A stretch of 19,969 nt of DNA from an uncultured Bacillus sp. (GTDB lineage Bacteria; Bacillota; Bacilli; Bacillales; Cytobacillaceae): contig CALGSR010000400.1 in NCBI GenBank assembly GCA_937902115.1, positions 1 to 19,969 on the forward strand. Direction: 5' to 3'. The notes under the pieces were generated by a model. It worked only from the letters and a program-made list of their open reading frames with translations. It was not told the origin of the DNA and searched no databases. Shown here one piece after another: positions 7,152 through 14,143 of this stretch. The first letter of the stretch is position 1, and each line of letters starts with the position of its first letter. Both the position numbers and the translations under genes were made by a program.

Positions 7152-8087
7152 TCATAGATCCTCGGGCAGGTGTTCGAGGAAGTTTCTGTAGGCAAATCCT
7201 TTCACATCATCCTCTTTAAAATAAAGCAGCAGCTTCTCAATTAAATTTTGGCTCTTTGATGCATCCTCCAGCCCTTGGATAAAGGCGGAGATTCCATCAA
7301 AGTCAGAACCAAGGCCAATATGTTTCTTGCCGCCCAGGGAACAAAAGTGATCAATATGAGCAATTAAATCATCAATGGTTGCTGGCCCTCCGCCATTTCT
7401 TACAAATTCAGGATAATAAACAACGTGTACCATCCCGCCTACTCTAAACAGGGATCTCGCCTGTTCATCGGTTAAATTGCGCGGGTGGTTACAAATTTTC
7501 TTTGCATTCGAATGACTGGCAATCGGGTAATGTGCGATCTCCATCACATCCCAAAAAGCCCGCTCGCTTAAGTGGGAAACGTCTGATAGAACATGATGCT
7601 CATTATTCCACTGGACAATCTCCTTTCCAAACAGCGTCAGGCCTCCGCCTCGAGGTTCCCCTGCACCATCAGCAGCAAGATTGGCATGATTCCATGTCAG
7701 TCCAATCGAACGAACTCCTAGCTGGTATAGAATATTCAACTTCGTGAGGTCATTGCCAATGGCATCAACCCCTTCAAGCGTCAGCATGGCGCCTATTTCT
7801 CCATCCTTCAGCTTGTCAAGGTCAGACCATTTTGTAATTTGTATCATTTCAGGATTCTTTCCCAGCACTTCGCGGTAAAAGTAATCAATCTGCCCCAATG
7901 CTGCCTGGAACTTTTGATCTGATGGAACATCAGACTCAATAAAAATAGCAAAGCACTGTGCTTTAACCTTTCCTTTTTGCAGGTTCCTTTTATTTGTATG
8001 CAAATTTTTCCCATCGGTAAATGACAATTGTCCTTTTGCTTCCCAAAGCTTCAATAAAGCATCACAATGGAGATCAATAATATTCAT
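7152..8087 (-). CDS. Membrane-dipeptidase family peptidase (M19, renal dipeptidase fold)
   Basis: Zinc dipeptidase of family M19, 311 aa, within the bacterial range. It opens with the metal-binding HxD (DLHCD, His7 and Asp9). The bridging Glu is in LTLEGVD (Glu105), further metal His residues are in DVSHLSE (His172) and ASHSNAK (His192), and GLGSDFDG (258-265) is the C-terminal active-site loop. No signal peptide is seen, so it is probably cytosolic. Natural substrates are uncertain; relatives cleave L-Xaa-D-Xaa or other dipeptides. I use ATG 8087 because AGGAGGG sits 6 nt upstream; the frame extends 8 codons further without a ribosome site. It begins 51 nt after the stop of the large GTPase-like gene, with no terminator between, so the two are probably co-transcribed. 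Confidence 0.88.
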   Translation of the reverse strand: MNIIDLHCDALLKLWEAKGQLSFTDGKNLHTNKRNLQKGKVKAQCFAIFIESDVPSDQKFQAALGQIDYFYREVLGKNPEMIQITKWSDLDKLKDGEIGAMLTLEGVDAIGNDLTKLNILYQLGVRSIGLTWNHANLAADGAGEPRGGGLTLFGKEIVQWNNEHHVLSDVSHLSERAFWDVMEIAHYPIASHSNAKKICNHPRNLTDEQARSLFRVGGMVHVVYYPEFVRNGGGPATIDDLIAHIDHFCSLGGKKHIGLGSDFDGISAFIQGLEDASKSQNLIEKLLLYFKEDDVKGFAYRNFLEHLPEDL

Positions 8088-8138
8088 GGGCTGCCCTCCT
8101 GTTGATTGCAAATTTGCTTACAGAAACTAGAAATATCC

Positions 8139-10856
8139 CTAAACCAAAACTCTTCTTTCATTTTGATTGAGCCATTCAAATTGTCGTAGTTTAAGTTCGA
8201 ATAAAGTAAGAGGGTCCTGATACCATTCAGGATTTTCTCTCATTTTTTCAAGCTCTGCTTTGCTATTTTCAATGTTTAAGAGAGATTCTTCCACGGTTTC
8301 ATGCAAAGTAGCTCGTGGTTTCTTAAAGAAAAACTTAACATCGCGGTTTAAGTTCCTTTCAAATAGCTCGAACTCCTTGAGAAAGTCGGAAATGATTGTT
8401 TGCACAGCCTCCTTGTAATCGGCTGATTCCACAAAATCCTTATATTTATTGTACAGCATCGCATTTTTCTGTGACAGCACACCTGCTATCTTTCCTGCAC
8501 CCTTCAAAATCAGCTGTGCTGGATTGAAGCGAGATATAATATGGATTGGCTCCCAATTGATACCGCTTGTTATCCGTTCTGCGTCACGCTGCCAGTATTC
8601 AAGCACTTGGAAATCACATTGGAGCTGAAGCTTTTCCTCATCATATAGAGCATTGAAGCTTTCACACATTTCATTTAACAAAAGCTGCTCTGAATTTAGC
8701 TCCTCGGCACATGTCTCAATCCATTCTCCAATCATACGATAATATTCCGGCATAATCGTATTCTGCAAATAGGTTTCTACTCTATCGTTCATTTCATGAT
8801 TTAATTTGATGTCTATTTTCCCAAGATTGCTGTCCTCTTTTATGATATCAGAACATTCACGCAGTATCTGCGGGATGTTAGCTTCTAATTCTGCCCGGAT
8901 GTCTTCCTTAATTTCCTGATAAGAACGAGTTAAAGTCGTCATTTTTTGTGAAGCAATATCATCCATTTGGTTAATCGCACCATTAAGCTTAGATAACATC
9001 TCTTCATTCCATTTAATGGCGTCCTGCAATGCTCTTTCCTTCTCTACACGCTGCATAAACAAGAATGAAATCATTTCGCGAACAAAATAGAGCATTTTTG
9101 CTGTTTGTGCTGAAGCAACCTTTTTATTACTGTAATTTACCGTAAAAAATTCTCTGAAATCATTTATTTGATCGAAGTTGCTGTAATGGGGCGAATAAGC
9201 AAAGACATCTGCCTTCGGTTCAAAATGTTTTATCCTCTCTCGCGGTACATCAACAAACTGCGCCATTTCCCGCTCAGCATAGACAGAATCCATCTTATTC
9301 ACAAGAAAATGAATTGGAATGCCCGGCATCTCCCGTTTTATTCGCTGCAGGTACTCCTGCTCTTTTGTCGTAAAAGATGAGTAAGCATTCAGGATAAAAA
9401 GAATACCATCCGCTGCATGCAGATATGGAAGAAGCTCTCCTTTTCCATTCATAGTAGGAGCACTGATTAAAGTAAGATGATGTCTCCTTAAAAACTCACT
9501 GCTACGTTTTATATGGAACGAGCGCTTCTGACGGTATGAAGGAACTTCTTCCATTTCTTCAACCTTTTGCACAATTGTCTCCGTTATTTCAAAAATTTCC
9601 TCATCGTCCGCATGATCAAAGATCACTGGAGAACTATTTTCTTCACTTAAAATGTTTGCACCAACAATTGAATTAATAACCGCCTCTTTCCCACTTTCAT
9701 AAGTTCCCACAACTAATAGACGGAAAGTATCCTTATTTTTCAATTCCTGGACGAACCAGGATAGTGGTTTAGACGTTTGCAGCCCCTTCTTTTCAGCCCA
9801 GTTGATTACCTCATTAGATAATGCATATGCTTCATCCCATCCGCCCTTGCGATTCTCTAATTCTACTAATACACGTTCCCCCTCATGAATAACGGAAGAC
9901 TCCAATGTCCCAGGGAACATTTCATTCCATGAAACAACCGCAGCGGCAGAAGATAATGCATTCGCAGTATCTGCCACTTTAAGCCAATTGGTCAATATAC
10001 TCGGAACTAAGACTGAAATATCCTTAATTAAATAATTTCCATTAATAAAAGTTAAATAAGAATCTTTATACAGCTGTGTTAATTTACTTAAGGAGCGGAT
10101 TCTTTCCGGCTCTAATTCTGTTAATACCCGATTAATGGTCAGTATCCAGGAAGCATGGGATTCCCCTGCAATGTATTGCTTCCACAAGGAAGCTGCCATC
10201 TTCTCAAACCGCTCTCGATCCAGTCTGCCTAACATAAGGAGGACATAATCAAAATTCGCGGGATCCATCTCTTCCGTATAGCCGTCTTTAATGTATTGCT
10301 GTAGGTAATCAAACCACTCTACAGATTCCAAACGAACGGCTTCATTCATCGCAAGTTCTACCATGCTAAGTCCATCCCGCTGCTCCTCAAAAAAGGCACG
10401 GGCCAATTTCGTGACATTCGGATAATCCGGATTTAGGATCACCGTTTCTTTAATGGTCTGACTGGCTAAGTCTGTTTTTTCCTGTTCAAGATAGAGCGAA
10501 AATAATTGCAAGGAAACTTCTGTATTGAGTGTCAGATTGTCAGTTTGAATTGATTTATAAACACCCTCTGCAGTCGGCAGCCACCCAAGTTCAAAATAGG
10601 CATCGCCAATATTCTTTCTTGCCCATGGTTCCAGTTCATTTCGGATGCTATCCCATTTAAAAACAGCCGTTTCATAATCCTTATAATGAAAATACACTTC
10701 CCCTTGGGCAAATCGAATAGCGGACAAATCAGATACATCCTTATTTTGTTCTTCAAAATAGGCGTCTCCAAGTACCGCAACCGGATCCCTTTCTTTATCT
10801 TGTGCCAAAAACGTTTCGTAAAACATTTTTTCAATCAGTTGTTGTTCTGTCGCCAT
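8139..10856 (-). CDS. Large TPR protein with degenerate dynamin-like GTPase domain
   Basis: A 905-aa protein I cannot name. Residues about 1-370 are helical and TPR-like (for example YFHYKDYETAVFKWDSIRNEL, 55-75, and NIGDAYFELGWLPTAEGVYKSI, 82-103). Residues 377-575 read as a P-loop GTPase domain. The G1 loop is GTYESGKE (384-391), with Glu where Ser/Thr is expected. The G3 DxPG is replaced by SAPTMNG (465-471). The G4 NKMD (520-523) is intact. The C-terminal half (about 585-900) is long, charged and helical, with coiled-coil character (about 603-660), like the stalk of bacterial dynamin-like proteins. No clear transmembrane helix is seen. GGGGGCG precedes the ATG by 5 nt. It heads an operon with the M19 dipeptidase. 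A membrane-associated scaffold role is possible but is inference; nucleotide binding may be impaired. Confidence 0.72.
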   Translation of the reverse strand: MATEQQLIEKMFYETFLAQDKERDPVAVLGDAYFEEQNKDVSDLSAIRFAQGEVYFHYKDYETAVFKWDSIRNELEPWARKNIGDAYFELGWLPTAEGVYKSIQTDNLTLNTEVSLQLFSLYLEQEKTDLASQTIKETVILNPDYPNVTKLARAFFEEQRDGLSMVELAMNEAVRLESVEWFDYLQQYIKDGYTEEMDPANFDYVLLMLGRLDRERFEKMAASLWKQYIAGESHASWILTINRVLTELEPERIRSLSKLTQLYKDSYLTFINGNYLIKDISVLVPSILTNWLKVADTANALSSAAAVVSWNEMFPGTLESSVIHEGERVLVELENRKGGWDEAYALSNEVINWAEKKGLQTSKPLSWFVQELKNKDTFRLLVVGTYESGKEAVINSIVGANILSEENSSPVIFDHADDEEIFEITETIVQKVEEMEEVPSYRQKRSFHIKRSSEFLRRHHLTLISAPTMNGKGELLPYLHAADGILFILNAYSSFTTKEQEYLQRIKREMPGIPIHFLVNKMDSVYAEREMAQFVDVPRERIKHFEPKADVFAYSPHYSNFDQINDFREFFTVNYSNKKVASAQTAKMLYFVREMISFLFMQRVEKERALQDAIKWNEEMLSKLNGAINQMDDIASQKMTTLTRSYQEIKEDIRAELEANIPQILRECSDIIKEDSNLGKIDIKLNHEMNDRVETYLQNTIMPEYYRMIGEWIETCAEELNSEQLLLNEMCESFNALYDEEKLQLQCDFQVLEYWQRDAERITSGINWEPIHIISRFNPAQLILKGAGKIAGVLSQKNAMLYNKYKDFVESADYKEAVQTIISDFLKEFELFERNLNRDVKFFFKKPRATLHETVEESLLNIENSKAELEKMRENPEWYQDPLTLFELKLRQFEWLNQNERRVLV

Positions 10857-10944
10857 TCTTTCGCCCCCAAAGAAAAAATTAATCTATAATTTCTATTTAA
10901 AAAGTAAAAATACACTTCGATTATTGTTTTTTCTATTTTCTTGT

Positions 10945-10953
10945 ATTGTATCA
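10945..10953 (-). promoter_or_regulatory. Candidate extended -10 promoter of the GTPase-like gene
   Basis: On the minus strand TGATACAAT is an extended -10 (TG, one base, TACAAT). No good -35 lies 17 bp upstream. It sits about 90 nt before the ATG at 10856 in a very AT-rich leader. This is a modest candidate only. Confidence 0.4.
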
Positions 10954-11008
10954 AACTACATTATGCAAAAAATGTCACCAACATAACAAATATGTAACAA
11001 ATACTAAA

Positions 11009-11120
11009 AGCGGAAGCGCCTTGGTCAGCCTTAGGCAAACAAGACGAGCCTGTACAGAAGGCATTATTTGCATTCAGGACAGGCTTGGCTTGTGACCTCG
11101 AGGGGCTAGGCGCTGCAGCT
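11009..11120. repeat. Imperfect palindromic intergenic repeat element (about 112 bp)
   Basis: The outer arms AGCGGAAGCGCCT (11009-11021) and AGGCGCTGCAGCT (11108-11120) are inverted copies matching at 11 of 13 positions. Inner arms AGCCTGT (11046-11052) and ACAGGCT (11079-11085) also pair, so the whole unit can fold into a long hairpin. Its GC content is well above the flanking AT-rich DNA. A partial copy of the left end, CGGAAGCGCCTT, recurs at 11169-11180. The pattern resembles the GC-rich hairpin repeats scattered between genes in many Bacillaceae. It has no coding content that I trust. Confidence 0.7.
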
Positions 11121-11168
11121 AGATACCAGTCCAAATCCAGAAAACGTATTTGTATATTTGTACAACAC

Positions 11169-11180
11169 CGGAAGCGCCTT
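11169..11180 (+). repeat. Truncated copy of the repeat element's left end
   Basis: CGGAAGCGCCTT is identical to bases 11011-11022 of the larger repeat, about 158 bp downstream. Only this end is recognisable, so it may be a remnant or an internal duplication. Confidence 0.45.
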
Positions 11181-11228
11181 CCTGACGTGAATACTCAGAC
11201 GATTCTTATTCTTTATCATAACATATTA

Positions 11229-11237
11229 TGGTATAAT
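11229..11237 (+). promoter_or_regulatory. Possible distal promoter of glnS (extended -10)
   Basis: TGGTATAAT is a perfect extended -10 with no convincing -35. If active it would give glnS a leader of about 200 nt. The stretch between here and the proximal promoter includes a GC-rich patch (about 11286-11310) of unknown nature. Confidence 0.35.
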
Positions 11238-11372
11238 TTATTTGTTTTGATCTTTAAATCAAAGCGACATTATTTTTTGAGATTGTAGCGGACGGAATGC
11301 GCTCGCGCTCAAGAGATATGCCGTTTACCAATGGTTAGCAATGGACATATTAAGAAAATATACCAAATTCAT

Positions 11373-11401
11373 TTAAGGGACTCTTTGATATTTGCTATAA
11401 T
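11373..11401 (+). promoter_or_regulatory. Proximal sigma-A promoter of glnS
   Basis: TTAAGG (11373-11378), a 17-bp spacer and TATAAT (11396-11401) with an upstream TG (TGCTATAAT) form a strong extended -10 promoter. The predicted leader is only about 40 nt and holds no T-box. Confidence 0.7.
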
Positions 11402-11447
11402 AGAACTTAACTATAATTTACGTTATACAAAGGAAGGCTGATTCAGT

Positions 11448-13112
11448 TTGGAACATAACTCTTCAAATTTTATTCGAAACATTATAATGGAAGATATTGA
11501 GTCTGGAAAACATAAAGAAATCGTTACCCGTTTTCCACCAGAACCAAATGGCTATCTTCATATCGGACACGCAAAATCAATTGTCATAAACTTTGGTTTA
11601 GCGGATGAATTTAATGGAAAAACAAATTTACGTTTTGATGACACAAACCCGACAAAGGAAGATCAAGAATATGTTGATTCCATTAAAGAAGATGTACAAT
11701 GGCTTGGCTTTGAATGGGACAATCTTTACTATGCCTCAAATTATTTCGATGAAATGTATAAACGTGCGGTTCTTCTGATTAAAAAAGAGAAGGCTTATGT
11801 CGATGATTTAACCGCTGAACAAATCCGTGAATACCGCGGGACTTTAACAGAGCCAGGTAAAGAAAGTCCATACCGCAATCGTTCTGTTGCGGAAAATCTT
11901 GATTTATTTGAACGGATGAAAAACGGAGAATTTGAAAACGGCACAAAAGTGCTGCGGGCGAAAATCGATATGTCTTCACCGAACCTCAATTTACGCGATC
12001 CTGTAATCTATCGGGTAACACATGCGGAACATCATAACACAGGAGACAAATGGTGTATTTACCCGATGTACGATTTTGCCCATCCACTCGAAGATGCAAT
12101 TGAAGGGATCACCCATTCAATTTGTACAACTGAATTTGAAGATCACCGTCCGCTCTATGACTGGGTAGTCGCAGAATGTGAAATGGAAAGCGTACCAAGA
12201 CAATATGAATTCGGCCGCTTAAATATTACCAATACCGTTATGAGTAAAAGAAAGCTGAAACAGCTTGTTGACGAAGGCTTTGTCGATGGCTGGGACGATC
12301 CACGGATGCCGACGGTTTCAGGATTACGCCGTAGAGGCTATACACCGGAAGCTATTCGCGAATTTGTCAAAGAAACCGGTGTTTCAAAGAACTCCGGAGT
12401 CGTTGAATCAGCGATGCTGGAACATTTCGTCCGTGAGGATCTTAAATTAAAAGCATTGCGGACAATGGGGATTCTGCGCCCGCTCAAAGTTGTGATTACC
12501 AACTATCCAGAGGGTCAAATTGAAATGCTTGATGCGGAAAATAATCCGGAAAATCCGGAAATGGGGATCAGACAAATTCCATTTTCCCGTGAAATCTATA
12601 TTGAACAAGAAGACTTCATGGAAAACCCGCCAAAAAAATATTTCCGTCTTTTCCCTGGGAATGAAGTTCGCTTAAAACACGCATACTTTATTAAATGTGA
12701 AGAAGTAATTAAGGATGAGAATGGCAATGTGGTGGAACTGCATTGTACGTATGATATTGAAACGAAGAGCGGTACTGGTTTTACCGGCCGTAAAGTAAAA
12801 GGAACGATCCATTGGGTAGAAGCCAGTCAAGCTGTTCCGGCTGAATTTCGCTTGTATGAGCCATTAATTAAAGATGAAGAGCTGGAAGCGGCAGAAGCAT
12901 CCGGTGAAGAAACAACTTTCTTGGATCATGTTAATAAAAACTCCTTGGAAATTATTCAAGGCTTTGTTGAACCAAACATGAAGGATGTTAAAGCGCACGA
13001 TAAATTCCAATTCTTCCGTCACGGCTATTTTAATGTGGATCCACGGAACTCAACAGCTGAAAAGCCGGTCTTCAACTTAATCGTATCGTTAAAAAGTTCG
13101 TTTAAACTTTAA
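11448..13112 (+). CDS. glnS: Glutaminyl-tRNA synthetase (GlnRS)
   Basis: Class I aminoacyl-tRNA synthetase that charges tRNA-Gln directly with glutamine. It has the HIGH motif in PPEPNGYLHIGHAKS (HIGH at 38-41), the GlnRS-specific LRFDDTNP (61-68), the KMSKS counterpart VMSKR (264-268) followed by WDDPRMPTVSGLRRRG, and a C-terminal anticodon-binding region ending in STAEKPVFN. Length is 554 aa, the same as E. coli GlnRS, and similarity by eye is strong along the whole length. The start is TTG 11448: GGAAGG lies 10 nt upstream, and SSNFIRNII right after it aligns with the E. coli N-terminus. No YqeY-type C-terminal fusion is present. B. subtilis and most Bacilli lack GlnRS and use GatCAB, so this gene is probably an acquired addition. 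Confidence 0.95.
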   Translation: MEHNSSNFIRNIIMEDIESGKHKEIVTRFPPEPNGYLHIGHAKSIVINFGLADEFNGKTNLRFDDTNPTKEDQEYVDSIKEDVQWLGFEWDNLYYASNYFDEMYKRAVLLIKKEKAYVDDLTAEQIREYRGTLTEPGKESPYRNRSVAENLDLFERMKNGEFENGTKVLRAKIDMSSPNLNLRDPVIYRVTHAEHHNTGDKWCIYPMYDFAHPLEDAIEGITHSICTTEFEDHRPLYDWVVAECEMESVPRQYEFGRLNITNTVMSKRKLKQLVDEGFVDGWDDPRMPTVSGLRRRGYTPEAIREFVKETGVSKNSGVVESAMLEHFVREDLKLKALRTMGILRPLKVVITNYPEGQIEMLDAENNPENPEMGIRQIPFSREIYIEQEDFMENPPKKYFRLFPGNEVRLKHAYFIKCEEVIKDENGNVVELHCTYDIETKSGTGFTGRKVKGTIHWVEASQAVPAEFRLYEPLIKDEELEAAEASGEETTFLDHVNKNSLEIIQGFVEPNMKDVKAHDKFQFFRHGYFNVDPRNSTAEKPVFNLIVSLKSSFKL

Positions 13113-13123
13113 TCATTAATATG

Positions 13124-13157
13124 AAGGGGACTGTCTAAAAAGACAGTCCCCTTTTTT
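13124..13157. terminator. Bidirectional terminator between glnS and the HTH gene
   Basis: A perfect 13-bp stem (AAGGGGACTGTCT at 13124-13136, AGACAGTCCCCTT at 13141-13153) with an AAAA loop is followed by six T on the plus strand. It lies just after glnS and ends 3 nt from the stop of the convergent HTH gene, which it can probably also serve. Confidence 0.92.
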
Positions 13158-13159
13158 CA

Positions 13160-13390
13160 TTAGTCTTCATCTTTGATATCCCTGTCTTCCGGGATCGGTT
13201 CACTTAAGTACTGTTCAACCATTTCCTTATACTTTTCCATTTGCTTGAAATATGTATTAAACTGGTCTTTATTGATCAAATACTGCTCGCCGTCAAAAAC
13301 GGCACGTATCTTTTTTTGCGTAATGAGTTTAGTAATTGTATCTTCGGACAAAGATACATGCGCAGCCGCCTCTTTTACAGTTAAATACAA
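13160..13390 (-). CDS. Small excisionase-type helix-turn-helix protein
   Basis: A 76-aa protein with an N-terminal MerR/excisionase-like HTH (HTH_17): LTVKEAAAHVSLSEDTITKLI, then KKIRAVFDGEQYLINKDQFNTYF, the strand-and-wing pattern of DNA-binding domains that prime a recognition helix. The tail is acidic (SEPIPEDRDIKDED). Such proteins include phage Xis-like factors and small chromosomal regulators, and no integrase is near. I start at TTG 13390, ten nt after the GAGGAG site; the GTG at 13399 lies only 1 nt from it, too close to be used. It follows the DUF454 gene by 31 nt and is probably co-transcribed. Its target is unknown. Confidence 0.72.
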   Translation of the reverse strand: MYLTVKEAAAHVSLSEDTITKLITQKKIRAVFDGEQYLINKDQFNTYFKQMEKYKEMVEQYLSEPIPEDRDIKDED

Positions 13391-13421
13391 TGGGAACACA
13401 CTCCTCTTTCAAGTTCACTAA

Positions 13422-13790
13422 TCAAATTGTTTTTATTTTGGTCATAAAGTAATAGTATTTATAGATTACAACGAGCAATAGAATGACCTTTACCATTATA
13501 CTATCAGTTAAGAAAAAAGGAATCGCAATCATAATATCTGCAAATAGTAAGATGGAGATTTTCTGCTTGCGGGTCATCGCTCTTTCTTTAACAAAGTCTT
13601 CTAAATGCTTTTTATAAAGGCTGGTCCCTTTAAACCAGCGGTCAAATTTATCGGAACCTTTTACAAAACAAAAAGCCGCTAAAAGAAGTAACGGCGTTGT
13701 CGGTAATATTGGAAGTATGATTCCAAGAATGCCAAAACCTAAAGATATAAAACCAGAAAAGATAAAAAGTCCGTTAATAATTGGTTTAAT
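13422..13790 (-). CDS. DUF454 (YbaN family) small membrane protein, possible ATT start
   Basis: Hydrophobic protein of about 122 aa with the DUF454 signature: GFISLGFGILGIILPILPTTPLLLLAAFCF (pieces at 13-42, LPTTP at 29-33), followed by DRWFKGTSLYKKHLEDF, a cytoplasmic basic stretch, and two further membrane helices (about 78-95 and 98-116). Function is unknown across the family; E. coli YbaN is the usual reference. A GTG at 13823 opens the frame but has no ribosome site and lies directly after a TATACT -10-like box. A perfect AAAGGAGG (13806-13799) sits 8 nt before an in-frame ATT at 13790, and residues from there match the family's usual N-terminus. I therefore place the start at ATT, which is rare (infC is the classic case). 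With GTG the protein would be 133 aa. Confidence 0.75.
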   Translation of the reverse strand: MKPIINGLFIFSGFISLGFGILGIILPILPTTPLLLLAAFCFVKGSDKFDRWFKGTSLYKKHLEDFVKERAMTRKQKISILLFADIMIAIPFFLTDSIMVKVILLLVVIYKYYYFMTKIKTI

Positions 13791-13862
13791 TGTGCCGTCC
13801 TCCTTTAGAACGATATTTTTCACATAGATAAAGTATAACCCAAAAGCCGGAAAAAAACGCGC

Positions 13863-13907
13863 AAAAAGGCACGCCCACTCTCCATGTGAAAGCTGGCATG
13901 CCTTTTT
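13863..13907 (-). terminator. Terminator at the end of the dmpFG transcript
   Basis: On the minus strand AAAAAGGCATGCC (13907-13895) pairs with GGCGTGCCTTTTT (13875-13863) over 13 bp with one G-U pair; the plus strand would have an A-C mismatch instead. It ends in five T. It lies 237 nt after the dmpG stop and ahead of the DUF454 gene, so the dmpG transcript would keep a long 3' untranslated region. Confidence 0.75.
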
Positions 13908-13920
13908 ATCTATTCGTAAC

Positions 13921-14082
13921 CCCTTAATTTGACACTTACCCTATCCCGTTCGTTTCTTGCGAAGATGATATCTACCCCTAAATATCATCCAACAAAATAT
14001 TTAAGGCCCTTAATTTGACATTTCTCCCAATAGATATAAGTCTTATCCCCGGGACTGTATCTTCCCCAAAATACATCCCGGG
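13921..14082 (-). repeat. Two tandem ~86-nt hairpin units in the dmpG 3' region
   Basis: CCCTTAATTTGACA occurs at 13921-13934 and again at 14007-14020, 86 nt apart. After each copy comes a hairpin: GATGATAT/ATATCATC (13964-13989) and CCCGGGAYTGTAT-type arms (14048-14082). The stems differ in sequence but both are self-complementary. The loops are nearly the same: CTACCCCTA and CTTCCCCAA on the plus strand, so GGGG-centred in the RNA. Neither hairpin has a U-tail, so they are not terminators. The stretch 13824-14143 has no gene that I can support. Confidence 0.6.
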
Positions 14083-14143
14083 TATTATTGATGCTAATTA
14101 GGACTTATTCTTTGCTCGTAAATGATTCCTTAAAGCAATTAAA

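Noticed and set aside
5555..7195. A longer 546-residue form of the aspartokinase.
   Set aside because: The extra 92 N-terminal residues run through the promoter, the terminator and the end of the dipeptidase gene. ATG 6919 has a good ribosome site and gives the family's normal 454 residues.
11085..11288. Open frame of 67 codons in the intergenic region.
   Set aside because: It starts inside the palindromic repeat element, has no ribosome site and its composition does not look like protein.
11229..11447. T-box leader ahead of glnS.
   Set aside because: No AGGGTGG-type T-box sequence or terminator/antiterminator pair is visible; the proximal promoter leaves about 40 nt.
13863..13907. Terminator acting on the plus strand.
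   Set aside because: No plus-strand gene ends nearby, and the stem has an A-C mismatch on that strand but a G-U pair on the minus strand.
14048..14082. Hairpin as the terminator of dmpG.
   Set aside because: No U-run follows it on the minus strand; the hairpin at 13863-13907 is the better terminator.
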